A stretch of 64,000 nucleotides of DNA from positions 1 through 64,000 of the forward strand of contig CALOEW010000047.1 in NCBI GenBank assembly GCA_942492445.1. Direction: 5' to 3'. The stretch comes from NORP240 sp942492445 (GTDB lineage: Bacteria; Pseudomonadota; Gammaproteobacteria; Pseudomonadales; Pseudohongiellaceae). The notes under the pieces were generated by a model. It did no database searches, was not told where the DNA came from, and was given only the letters and a program-made list of their open reading frames with translations. Below, piece after piece: positions 54,869 through 63,598 of the stretch (the first letter of the stretch is position 1; each line of letters starts with the position of its first letter). The translations under genes were made by a program, and so were the position numbers.

Positions 54869-55183
54869 TCAGTGGAGGGTTTTTTCGTCCGCCAGTTCCT
54901 CCACCTCCGGTTCGGGCTGCGAAATCTCCACCACGGCACCTCGTCCCCGTGAGCGCCCGCTGCCCTTTCCGGAGGACAGCAACGGCTCGAGATTGTCCTG
55001 TTCAGCCTGCTCGAGCCGCGCCTGCTCCAGATCCTCGATTTCGCGTCGCGCCGTGATCTGATCGCTGAGGTGTTGTCGAAGGCGGTTTACCACACTGGTC
55101 ATTACCTCAATAGTCTGACTGAGCTGGTCGAGAGTGATCAGAGTCCGTTCCGGGTCATTTGCTGAGTACTTCTTGTCACTCAT
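54869..55183 (-). CDS. Coiled-coil hypothetical protein
   Basis: A 104-residue hydrophilic protein. The region about 15-65 is a probable coiled coil (LSQTIEVMTSVVNRLRQHL, then ARREIEDLEQARLEQ). A Gly/Arg/Ser-rich linker (GKGSGRSRGRG) and an acidic tail follow. It sits 38 bases after nrdB and 16 bases before the mocA-like gene, so it is likely transcribed with nrdAB. No family recognised. Confidence 0.65.
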   Translation of the reverse strand: MSDKKYSANDPERTLITLDQLSQTIEVMTSVVNRLRQHLSDQITARREIEDLEQARLEQAEQDNLEPLLSSGKGSGRSRGRGAVVEISQPEPEVEELADEKTLH

Positions 55184-55221
55184 AGTAGGTTCTCCTGTTG
55201 AATGTCTTCCCTGAGTGAGTG

Positions 55222-56532
55222 TCAGTCCCAGTTCAGTGCGCCGCCGGTTTTGTATTCGGTTACCCGTGTTTCAAAAAAGTTTTTCTCCTTCCGCAGGTCC
55301 ATAATTTCAGACATCCACGGAAACGGGTTTTTCACACCCTTGAACTGTTCGGGCAGGCCGATCTGAACCAGCCTGCGATTGGCGATAAACTGAAGATATT
55401 CTTCCATCATCGCCGCATTCATGCCAAGGACGCCGCGAGGCATGGTGTCTCTGGCGTATTCGATCTCCAACTGGGTAGCCTGAAGGATCATCTGCGTGAC
55501 CTGCTCTTTCACGCTATCGGACCACAGATGCGGGTTTTCCAGCTTTATCTGGTTGATCATGTCGATTCCGAAATTCAGGTGCATGGACTCGTCGCGCAGA
55601 ATGTACTGGAACTGTTCTGAGGTACCGGTCATCTTGTTGCGTCTGCCCATGGACAGGATCTGGGTGAAGCCACAATAAAAGAATATCCCCTCGAGACAGC
55701 AGTAAAAGGCAACCAGATTGCGCAGCAGCTGTTGATCCGATTCAACGGTTCCGGTTCTGAAGGCGGGGTCGGTGATTTCTTTGGTGTACTTAAGCCCCCA
55801 GGCGGCTTTTTTCGCTACCGAGGGAATCTCGTGATACATATTGAAAATCTCTCCTTCATCCATTCCCAGTGATTCAATACAGTACTGGTAGGCATGGGTA
55901 TGGATAGCCTCCTCAAATGCCTGACGAAGAATGTACTGACGGCACTCCGGGTTGGTAATAAGGCGATAGATTGCCAGTACCAGATTGTTGGCTACCAGAG
56001 AATCGGCGGTGGAAAAGAAGCCGAGACTGCGCTTGACAATCAGACGTTCATCGGTAGTCAGGCCGTTATTACTTTTCCACAAGGCAATGTCCGCGTTCAT
56101 GTTGACTTCCTGCGGCATCCAGTGATTTGCGCAACCATCAAGGTATTTCTGCCATGCCCAGTCATACTTGAAAGGAACCAGTTGATTAAGATCCGCGCGG
56201 CAGTTGATCATCCGCTTGTCGTCAACCTTGACGCGGGCGGCGGTACCTTCCAGTTCCTCGATGCCTGCCTGTACGTCGAGGTCTTCAAGGGCGTTGATAG
56301 CCTTTTCCAGCGCTTTGTCATTGGCTGCGGCATCGGCTGCATCCACCGCGTCGTGCTGGTAGGCGCCATCTTCTTCTTCTTTTTCTTCTTCCACCGGCTT
56401 TACCGGTTGCTGAACGGCCACCGGTTCCCGTACTGTCTGCGGGGACGGAGTCAGGTCTTTCACTTTATTCCGAGCTGCCGGCTCGATGACAACAGACTTT
56501 TCGTCGCTATCAAAATCTTCCCATGACAACAT
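55222..56532 (-). CDS. nrdB: Ribonucleotide reductase class Ia, beta subunit
   Basis: A 436-residue R2 subunit that holds the diiron-tyrosyl radical used for deoxyribonucleotide synthesis. The iron ligands fall in the FEEAIHTHAYQYCIES and DESMHLNFG segments. About 60 residues at the N-terminus (EDFDSDEKSVVIEPAARNK, then acidic EEEKEEED) are an unusual disordered extension before the conserved core begins near KRMINCRADLNQL. Such extensions occur in some marine bacteria. It follows nrdA (98 bases). Confidence 0.93.
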   Translation of the reverse strand: MLSWEDFDSDEKSVVIEPAARNKVKDLTPSPQTVREPVAVQQPVKPVEEEKEEEDGAYQHDAVDAADAAANDKALEKAINALEDLDVQAGIEELEGTAARVKVDDKRMINCRADLNQLVPFKYDWAWQKYLDGCANHWMPQEVNMNADIALWKSNNGLTTDERLIVKRSLGFFSTADSLVANNLVLAIYRLITNPECRQYILRQAFEEAIHTHAYQYCIESLGMDEGEIFNMYHEIPSVAKKAAWGLKYTKEITDPAFRTGTVESDQQLLRNLVAFYCCLEGIFFYCGFTQILSMGRRNKMTGTSEQFQYILRDESMHLNFGIDMINQIKLENPHLWSDSVKEQVTQMILQATQLEIEYARDTMPRGVLGMNAAMMEEYLQFIANRRLVQIGLPEQFKGVKNPFPWMSEIMDLRKEKNFFETRVTEYKTGGALNWD

Positions 56533-56630
56533 AGTTGTATTTCCTCTATCTCGTGTTCCGTATTTTCCACCTACAGTGGCTTACTCTGCGCTCGATCGCC
56601 CGACGTCTGTGTTGCAACGTCTGCTCTCAG

Positions 56631-59483
56631 TCACTGGCAGGCTTCGCAGTCCGGATCGTCGATGGAACAGGCCATAGGCAGCGTCGCGGGTTCCACCGCC
56701 ACCTTGTTAAGCGACGAATCGGAAATCGTTGATTTTTCGGTGGTTGTTGCTGCCAGTGCGCGCAGGTAATAGGTGGTCTTCAAACCGCGAAGCCACGCCA
56801 TCCGGTAGGTAATGTCCAGCTTCTTGCCGCTTGCGCCCGCAATGTAGAGATTCAGCGACTGCGCCTGATCAATCCACTTCTGGCGACGGCTGGCGGCATC
56901 CACCAGCCAGCGGGGATCAACCTCAAAGGCCGTGGCATACAACTGTTTGACTGATGGTGGCACCCGGTCAATCTTCTGGACGCTGCCCTCGAAGTATTTC
57001 AGGTCGTTTGCCATGACATTGTCCCACATCCCCAGAGACTTCAGATCCTTGACGAGGTAAGGGTTGACCACGGTGAATTCACCGGACAGGTTGGATTTGA
57101 CATAAAGGTTCTGGTACGTGGGTTCAATGGACTGCGAGACTCCGCTGATATTGGCAATTGTGGCTGTTGGCGCGATCGCCATGACATTGGAATTGCGCAT
57201 GCCCTGTTCCCGGATACGCTGGCGCAGGATTTCCCAGTCCAGGCGCTGTTCCATATTGACATCCAGGTAGGCGTCGCCGCGCTCCTGTTGCAACAGTCGT
57301 AACGAGTCGATCGGCAGAATGCCCCTGTCCCACAGGGAGCCCGGGTAAGTGTCATAGCTGCCGCGTTCAGCCGCCAGTTTGCTGGAAGCCTGCAGGGCGT
57401 AGTAACTGATCAACTCCATGGAGACATCGGCGAACTCCACTGCCTGATCAGAGGCGTAAGGAATTTTCTGAAGATACAGGGCGTCCTGGAATCCCATGAT
57501 GCCCATCCCGATGGGACGATGCTTCAGGTTGGAGTTTTTCGCTTCCTCTACCGAGTAGTAGTTGATGTCAATGACATTGTCCAACATGCGTACCGCGGTT
57601 GTGATGGTATTCTGCAGCTTGTCCCGGTTCAGACCGTTTTCATCCACATGGTTGACCAGGTTGATGGAGCCCAGGTTGCAGACTGCCACTTCGTCCTTGC
57701 TGGTGTTGAGAGTGATCTCGGTGCACAGGTTGGACGAATGGATGGTGCCCACGTGCTGTTGGGGAGAGCGGACGTTACAGGCATCCTTGAACGTCATCCA
57801 TGGGTGGCCGGTTTCGAACAGCATGGACAGCATTTTTCTCCACAGGTCGCGGGCCTTGACGGTTTTGTAGATTTCCATTTCGCCGGCCGCGGCGCGACGC
57901 TCGTACTCCTGATATGCCTCCTCGAAATCCCTGCCGTGCAGGTCATGAAGATCCGGCACGTTATTGGGCGAGAAAAGTGTCCAATCCTGGTCGTTGAACA
58001 CCCGCTTCATGAACAGGTCCGGAATCCAGTTGGCGGTATTCATGTCATGGGCGCGCCGGCGGTCGTCTCCCGTGTTTTTACGCAGTTCCAGGAATTCCTC
58101 GATATCCAGATGCCAGGTTTCCAGATAGGAACATACGGCACCCTTACGCTTGCCACCCTGGTTGACTGCGACGGCGGTGTCGTTTACCACTTTGAGGAAC
58201 GGCACCACGCCCTGGGATTTGCCGTTGGTGCCCTTGATGTAGGCACCCAGGGCCCGCACAGGAGTCCAGTCGTTACCAAGACCTCCGGCCCACTTTGACA
58301 ACATGGCATTGTCGCGGATAGCGGTGTAGATCCCGTACAGATCGTCCGGCACTGTAGTCAGAAAGCAAGACGACAATTGCGGGCGCAGGGTACCTGAATT
58401 GAACAGCTGTGGTGTTGACACCATGTAGTCGAAGCTGGAAATCAGGTCATAGAACTCGATCGCCCGTGCCTCGCGATTTTCCTCGTTGCTGGCAAGACCC
58501 ATTGCCACCCGCATAAAAAACACCTGGGGCAATTCGAACCGAACGCCGTTACTGTGGATGAAGTAACGGTCGTACAGCGTCTGCAATCCCAGGTAAGTGA
58601 ACTGTTGGTCACGTTCCGCCTTGAGCGCCCGACCCAGTATCTCCAGGTCATAGTCGAGCAGGTGGGGAGACAGGAGGCCCAGTTCGACGCCTTTCTCCAC
58701 GTACGGTCGAAGCACCGAGGCATAGCGGTAATGCATTTCCGACTGGGTTGCCTTGTCGGCAACACCGAGAAAACCCAGCGCTTCGCTGCGCAGGGCATCC
58801 ATCAGCAGTCGCGCCGTAACATAAGAATAATTGGGGTCTTTCTCCACCATGGTTCGCGCTGTCATCACCAGGGATGTGCGCACATCTTCCATTTTGACGC
58901 CCGGGTAAAGATTTTTCAGAGTCTCCTTATAGATTTCGTCGCCGGAGACGTCCTCAAGGCCTTCGCAGGCTTCCCGGATCACGGTCTGTAAACGCCCGGT
59001 ATCCAGTGGACCGCGGGTACCGTCTTCTAACGTGACTTCCAGCGCCGTTCGGGCGGAAGCCTGCTTTTTCTGCCGCTGTTCGCGCTGGCGTGCGCGTTCG
59101 GCCCGGTACAATACGTAACTGCGGGCGACATTGTGGTCACCGCTTCGCATCAGGGCCAGTTCCACCTGATCCTGAATATCCTCGATATGGATCGTGCCGC
59201 CGGAAGGCATGCGCCGCTTGAAGGTATCTGTAATCTGCCTGCCAAGAGACTGCACCTGATCGTGGATCCGGCTGGATGCAGCCGCATTGCCACCCTCTAC
59301 GGCAAGGTACGCCTTGGTGATGGCAACAATTATTTTTGATTCGTCGTAGGCTACCACTGCGCCGTTTCGCTTGATTACCCGCAGTTGTCCTGGAGCCGTG
59401 CCGGCCACGCTGCTGGTGCCGGCGGGTTTGTTTGACGGAGTGGACCGGTTGGTCTCCCCGGGAGTTGGAACGTCAGTTTGCAT
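56631..59483 (-). CDS. nrdA: Ribonucleotide reductase class Ia, alpha subunit
   Basis: A 950-residue R1 subunit. An N-terminal ATP-cone (residues about 30-120, LRVIKRNGAVVAYDESKI) is followed by a second cone-like region before the catalytic barrel, which has SSCFLTTVPDD, NLCTEITLN and the NSNVMAIAPTATIANISG loop. The C-terminus ends with the redox CEACQ pair that thioredoxin or glutaredoxin reduces. ATG 59483 has a GGAGATC site; the open frame to 59633 is not conserved. A 720-bp upstream region carries three NrdR-type boxes. Confidence 0.95.
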   Translation of the reverse strand: MQTDVPTPGETNRSTPSNKPAGTSSVAGTAPGQLRVIKRNGAVVAYDESKIIVAITKAYLAVEGGNAAASSRIHDQVQSLGRQITDTFKRRMPSGGTIHIEDIQDQVELALMRSGDHNVARSYVLYRAERARQREQRQKKQASARTALEVTLEDGTRGPLDTGRLQTVIREACEGLEDVSGDEIYKETLKNLYPGVKMEDVRTSLVMTARTMVEKDPNYSYVTARLLMDALRSEALGFLGVADKATQSEMHYRYASVLRPYVEKGVELGLLSPHLLDYDLEILGRALKAERDQQFTYLGLQTLYDRYFIHSNGVRFELPQVFFMRVAMGLASNEENREARAIEFYDLISSFDYMVSTPQLFNSGTLRPQLSSCFLTTVPDDLYGIYTAIRDNAMLSKWAGGLGNDWTPVRALGAYIKGTNGKSQGVVPFLKVVNDTAVAVNQGGKRKGAVCSYLETWHLDIEEFLELRKNTGDDRRRAHDMNTANWIPDLFMKRVFNDQDWTLFSPNNVPDLHDLHGRDFEEAYQEYERRAAAGEMEIYKTVKARDLWRKMLSMLFETGHPWMTFKDACNVRSPQQHVGTIHSSNLCTEITLNTSKDEVAVCNLGSINLVNHVDENGLNRDKLQNTITTAVRMLDNVIDINYYSVEEAKNSNLKHRPIGMGIMGFQDALYLQKIPYASDQAVEFADVSMELISYYALQASSKLAAERGSYDTYPGSLWDRGILPIDSLRLLQQERGDAYLDVNMEQRLDWEILRQRIREQGMRNSNVMAIAPTATIANISGVSQSIEPTYQNLYVKSNLSGEFTVVNPYLVKDLKSLGMWDNVMANDLKYFEGSVQKIDRVPPSVKQLYATAFEVDPRWLVDAASRRQKWIDQAQSLNLYIAGASGKKLDITYRMAWLRGLKTTYYLRALAATTTEKSTISDSSLNKVAVEPATLPMACSIDDPDCEACQ

Positions 59484-59716
59484 TGCGATCTCCGGTGTAT
59501 TCTTGTGACTGCGACCTGTGATTGGAGTTTCTTGTTTCCAGTTCGCGTTGCTTGTTTTTATTGCGATCTGCCCGGCTGCCCGGTTCCGGCAGCCACTGCC
59601 TGTCGTTGTATCTGGCGGCAGTCCGCCTGACAATTGTCAGTCAGCCCTGGTCAGGCGAAGCTCATCGATTTGTTCAGTGGCTGTACAAGCCGGAGCGATG
59701 ACTCCACAGCAGCCAT

Positions 59717-59732
59717 ATACTATATATTGTGT
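59717..59732. promoter_or_regulatory. NrdR box 1 (nrdAB promoter)
   Basis: ATACTATATATTGTGT, with the CTATATATTG core of the NrdR palindrome. On the minus strand it overlaps a TATAGT-like -10 that would drive nrdA, 234 bases from the start codon. Confidence 0.8.
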
Positions 59733-59930
59733 TTTCACGGCGGGACTTTAGCTCTTTTCACTGTCTATTTTCGAAGTTGCCGAAAGCCGGATCTGAAACC
59801 CGGTCCCGAATGCGGTGAACCTGCTGAAGGCAATGAAACTGTCGCTCGACTGAATCTCCAAGCGCTGGCAATCCCGGGTATTTTCTCGATGTTCCAGACT
59901 GCTGGCCGGCCTGGGTGTCACCCAGTGTTT

Positions 59931-59946
59931 TTACAATATATAGGCA
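59931..59946. promoter_or_regulatory. NrdR box 2
   Basis: TTACAATATATAGGCA. The ten-base core CAATATATAG fits the NrdR consensus, but the outer bases do not, so this is weaker than the others. The surrounding stretch 59484-60203 contains no believable gene. Confidence 0.55.
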
Positions 59947-60176
59947 AGCTGAAAACTACCAGCACAAGATAATGCGGTTAGAGGGCTAATGCAAGAAGTT
60001 TTTCTGTGTAGTTCCTGTTAGCAAGTTGTTAGTAGTTACAGAGGGTTGGCTGATAATGTTGCGGTGCCCTGTAAAGGTGCCCGAAAGGAAAGTTGACGGT
60101 GCGCGCAGCGGGCATTCCGGACTTCGGATGGCCGTTGCCTGGCAATCGCGACAGGTTCCGGTGTAAAACCCGTCAA

Positions 60177-60192
60177 ACACTATATATTGTGT
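60177..60192. promoter_or_regulatory. NrdR box 3
   Basis: ACACTATATATTGTGT is a perfect palindrome and a textbook NrdR site. It lies 12 bases beyond the argF stop and about 450 bases from box 1, farther than the usual 15-31 base spacing of paired boxes. Confidence 0.8.
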
Positions 60193-60203
60193 CCGGGAAT
60201 CGG

Positions 60204-61112
60204 CTAATTAAGCAGATTGCTGATGCACAGATGCTCCAGCAGTGCTCTTTGGGAGTGCATGCGATTCTCGGCTTCCTCCCAGACCACGCTGCCAACGGCA
60301 TCAATGATCTCGGCGCTGACTTCCTCACCCCGGTGTGCCGGCAGGCAATGCATGAACAGCGCGTCACTGTGAGCCAGCGACATCAGTTCGGCGTTGACCT
60401 GGTAAGGGGTGAAAATGGTCTGCCGCTGCTGCTGTTCGGCTTCCTGGCCCATGGACGCCCAGACGTCCGTGACCACCAGATCCACGTCACTGACGGCTTC
60501 CCGTGGGTTGCTGCAGAGCTTCACCCGATGCCGATGCCGGTCCACCAGCTCCGGGTCGGGCCCGTAGCCATCCGGCGCTGCGATACGCAGCTCGAAATCG
60601 AATACTTCCGATGCATTGATGTAGGACTGACACATATTATTGCCGTCGCCGACCCAGGCCACGGATCTGCCGGCAATCGGCCCACGGTGTTCCTGAAAGG
60701 TCTGCACGTCGGCGAGCAACTGGCAGGGATGGAAGGAATCTGTCAGGGCATTGATAACCGGCACCAGGGAATGGCGGGCGAAGCGCTCCAGCATGCTGTG
60801 TTTGAAGGTACGAATGGCAATACAGTCCACCATCCGCGACAGGACCTTGGCACTGTCTTCCGGCGTTTCGCCGCGGCCAAGCTGGGAATCCTTGTTGGAC
60901 AGGAATATTGAGCTGCCACCGAGGCGGTTCATCGCCACCTCGAACGCCACCCGGGTGCGGGTTGAGGACTTGTCAAACAGCAGTGCCAGAGTCCGCCCGG
61001 CCAGTGGAGTGCTGGGGTCGTCGGCCTGTTTCAGATCGCTGGCTCGCTGGACAATGGCGAGAATGTCTTTGCGGGGGAGATCCTTCAGCGTCAGAAAGTG
61101 TTGAACTGCCAT
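60204..61112 (-). CDS. argF: Ornithine carbamoyltransferase
   Basis: A 302-residue enzyme that carbamoylates ornithine to citrulline in arginine synthesis. It has the carbamoyl-phosphate loop KSSTRTRVAFE, the FKHSMLERFA segment and the HCLPAHRGEEV motif that binds ornithine. ATG 61112 is the natural start; the frame extends to 61298 with no conservation. The promoter and a terminator-like hairpin lie in the leader. It is followed on the same strand by the nrdAB control region. Confidence 0.95.
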   Translation of the reverse strand: MAVQHFLTLKDLPRKDILAIVQRASDLKQADDPSTPLAGRTLALLFDKSSTRTRVAFEVAMNRLGGSSIFLSNKDSQLGRGETPEDSAKVLSRMVDCIAIRTFKHSMLERFARHSLVPVINALTDSFHPCQLLADVQTFQEHRGPIAGRSVAWVGDGNNMCQSYINASEVFDFELRIAAPDGYGPDPELVDRHRHRVKLCSNPREAVSDVDLVVTDVWASMGQEAEQQQRQTIFTPYQVNAELMSLAHSDALFMHCLPAHRGEEVSAEIIDAVGSVVWEEAENRMHSQRALLEHLCISNLLN

Positions 61113-61207
61113 GATGTTTCCTGATCCTGCAAACAAGGAGTTGGTTGTTCGTCGAGCTCCGGCCCTGGTCGCCTTGCACAATAACGTCGGCAAAAAAGCC
61201 GGTACAA

Positions 61208-61232
61208 AATAAAAAAGGCAGCAACAGCTGCC
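61208..61232 (-). terminator. Intrinsic-terminator-like hairpin in the argF leader
   Basis: On the minus strand GGCAGC, TGTT, GCTGCC is followed by TTTTTTATTTT. It lies about 96 bases before the argF start and almost at the predicted transcription start, so it may be an attenuator or a stop for antisense reading. Confidence 0.65.
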
Positions 61233-61242
61233 TGGAGGTGAA

Positions 61243-61272
61243 ATTCTAACGTAACTGGGGCGTTGCGGGCAA
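61243..61272 (-). promoter_or_regulatory. Putative argF promoter
   Basis: TTGCCC (minus strand, from 61272), an 18-base spacer, then TAGAAT. It is the best sigma70-like pair upstream of argF. No clear ArgR box was found. The remainder of 61273-61499 holds nothing I can name. Confidence 0.5.
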
Positions 61273-61499
61273 TTGTCTGATTTTCCGGTTAAAAACACTG
61301 ACTGTTCACGGGCTGCAGAAGCTGACGGCCCAGGCTTTAACTACGCACGTGCCCGGTGTACTCTGAACCAGGGTGTCAATGATCGGGATCCCTTATTGAG
61401 GAAGCGTACTACCGCCGACGAGGGATAGCCGGTCAGGGCAGTTACAACGCAGAGAACGTCCCGATAAACAATCAGTACCGCTTTCGCGGAGTACAGAGT

Positions 61500-63059
61500 A
61501 TGAATCCGGTTGCATTGAATTTATTTCACAGCCGACTGAGCGCCGTCTGTGATGAAATGGGAACGGTCCTGCGACGGACCGCATTTTCTCCGAATATCAA
61601 GGACCGACTGGATTTTTCCTGTGCCGTCTTCGATCCAGCCGGGAAACTCTGCGCCCAGGCCGCCCACATTCCTGTACACCTTGGAAGCATGGCCTATGCA
61701 ATGCGCTCGATTGTCAACAATCTGGACTGGAGCGCCGGTGACGTGCTGGTTGTCAACGACCCCTACCTTGGCGGGACGCACCTGCCGGACGTCACCGTCA
61801 TCGCTCCGGTATTCGAGCCGGGAGGTGGCCGCCTGGTCGGTTTTGTCGCCAATCGCGCTCATCACGCGGATATCGGTTGCGAATCCCCGGGGTCCATGCC
61901 GATTTCGCGAAGTCTGCAGGAGGAAGGCCGAATTATTCCACCGACCTTTCTGTTTCGGGGTGGAGCTCTGCAGTCCGCCGCGCTGCAGCTGCTGAGCGGC
62001 AGACCCGGTGAGGAATTGGATACCGATTTCGCAGCCCAGTGCAGTGCCAGTCGGAGTGGGGTCCAGCGCCTGCTTGAATTCATTGACAGGCTGGGCCCTG
62101 CCGCTTACGCAGAGGGACTGGAGGAGCTGAACGACTATGCTGACCGGGTGGCCGCCGGAGTGCTTGGCCGGTTGCAGCCAGGCACCTACAGTTTCCGCGA
62201 CCTGATGGATGATGACGGAGCGGGCCAGCAGGATATCCCTGTGCAGGTGGAACTGACCATCGGCTCAGGTCGGGTGGTGCTCGATTTTTCCGCCACTTCG
62301 GACCAGGTTCCCGGCAATCTCAATTGTCCTGAGTCGGTGGCCGCGGCTGCGGCATTCTATGCGTTTCGTTGCCTCATGCCGGATTACACGCCTGCCTGTG
62401 AAGGCGCCTTCAGACGTATCCACCTGGTTACCCGGTCCGGATCCCTGGTAAACGCCCAGCGACCCGCAGCCGTTGCGGCGGGTAATGTGGAGACATCCAC
62501 CCGCCTGGTGGACGTAATCTTTGGAGCATTGGCTCAGGCAATGCCGGACCAGATACCCGCGGCCAGTCAGGGGAGTATGAACAACGTGGCCATGGGGTAC
62601 ATCGACCGCGTTACGGGCAGCCGCTGGGATTACTACGAAACACTGGCCGGCGGTATCGGTGCAGGGCCTCATTACCCCGGGCTGCATGCCGCCCACAGCC
62701 ACATGACCAATACTCTGAACACCCCGGTTGAGAGCCTGGAACTGCATTATCCTCTCCGTGTCAGGCGCTACGCCCTGAGAGAGGGTAGTGGAGGAGGTGG
62801 GGCACGAGCCGGTGGCGACGGCCTGATTCGCGAATACGAATTTCTTGCTGATGCCAGAGTGAGCCTGCTGACAGAACGACGGCGCCATCGTCCCTGGGGT
62901 CTGTCCGGTGGGGATTCGGGTGAGTCCGGCAGGAATCTGCTGAACGGTGAGGAGCTGGAGCCCAAGTGTTCCTTTGTTGCCCGGGCCGGGGATAGACTTG
63001 TAATTGCCACCCCCGGAGGTGGCGGGCACGGTGCTGACACCGATGAGGCATCTGTGTAG
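61500..63059 (+). CDS. Hydantoinase B/oxoprolinase family protein
   Basis: A 519-residue protein of the HyuB family, the second subunit of ATP-dependent N-methylhydantoinases, oxoprolinases and related carboxylases. It shows VVNDPYLGGTHLPDVTV, ANRAHHADIGCESPGSMP and the GGIGAGPHYPGLHAAHSHMTNTLN-type metal-binding region, and ends with GGGGHGADTDE. The usual HyuA partner is absent upstream and downstream in the window, so it may pair with a distant HyuA. ATG 61500 fits the family. Confidence 0.9.
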   Translation: MNPVALNLFHSRLSAVCDEMGTVLRRTAFSPNIKDRLDFSCAVFDPAGKLCAQAAHIPVHLGSMAYAMRSIVNNLDWSAGDVLVVNDPYLGGTHLPDVTVIAPVFEPGGGRLVGFVANRAHHADIGCESPGSMPISRSLQEEGRIIPPTFLFRGGALQSAALQLLSGRPGEELDTDFAAQCSASRSGVQRLLEFIDRLGPAAYAEGLEELNDYADRVAAGVLGRLQPGTYSFRDLMDDDGAGQQDIPVQVELTIGSGRVVLDFSATSDQVPGNLNCPESVAAAAAFYAFRCLMPDYTPACEGAFRRIHLVTRSGSLVNAQRPAAVAAGNVETSTRLVDVIFGALAQAMPDQIPAASQGSMNNVAMGYIDRVTGSRWDYYETLAGGIGAGPHYPGLHAAHSHMTNTLNTPVESLELHYPLRVRRYALREGSGGGGARAGGDGLIREYEFLADARVSLLTERRRHRPWGLSGGDSGESGRNLLNGEELEPKCSFVARAGDRLVIATPGGGGHGADTDEASV

Positions 63060-63153
63060 AATAGCGGCCCGCGAATCTCACGGATGTTCCTGCCAGACCG
63101 TGACATTGCGGTTACAGATGTCCGAATCCACTGCAAGACACAGGTAGCTTACG

Positions 63154-63486
63154 ATGAGTGTTGAAGAAACCATCAGAGATCAGATCAGTTCACACGATAT
63201 ACTGCTGTACATGAAAGGCAGTCCCGAACAGCCCCAGTGCGGCTTTTCAGCCCAGGTTTCCCAGATTCTAATGGCCTGCGGCAGGAAATTCGCCTACGTG
63301 GATGTGCTGAGCAATCCGGATATCCGCGCGACGCTGCCGAAAGTCGCCAACTGGCCCACGTTTCCCCAGCTATGGGTGGACGGAGAGTTGGTCGGGGGCT
63401 GCGATATCGTTGTGGAGATGTTCGAAAAAGGTGAGCTGAAGCCGCTGATCGAGAGTGCCGGTTCCGACGAAACTGCCGGGTCCTGA
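63154..63486 (+). CDS. grxD: Monothiol glutaredoxin, CGFS type
   Basis: A 110-residue glutaredoxin. The active-site motif QCGFSAQ and the TFPQLWVDGELVGGCDIV cis-proline and glutathione-binding region are intact. CGFS glutaredoxins carry and hand over [2Fe-2S] clusters in the cytoplasm. ATG 63154 is preceded by a weak CAGGTAG site. The rnt gene follows in convergent orientation. Confidence 0.94.
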   Translation: MSVEETIRDQISSHDILLYMKGSPEQPQCGFSAQVSQILMACGRKFAYVDVLSNPDIRATLPKVANWPTFPQLWVDGELVGGCDIVVEMFEKGELKPLIESAGSDETAGS

Positions 63487-63598
63487 TTCTACCGGGCTGC
63501 AGGGTGCCTGACAGGCGCATACTCAAGGCCAGCCACAGCCCTTGCCCTTCCCGGTCAGGGAGCCAGGTCTATTAGATAAGGTTGTCCTGATCGGCGCC

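Noticed and set aside
59634..59972. A 112-codon frame upstream of nrdA
   Set aside because: No ribosome site or domain; it runs through NrdR boxes and the nrdAB leader.
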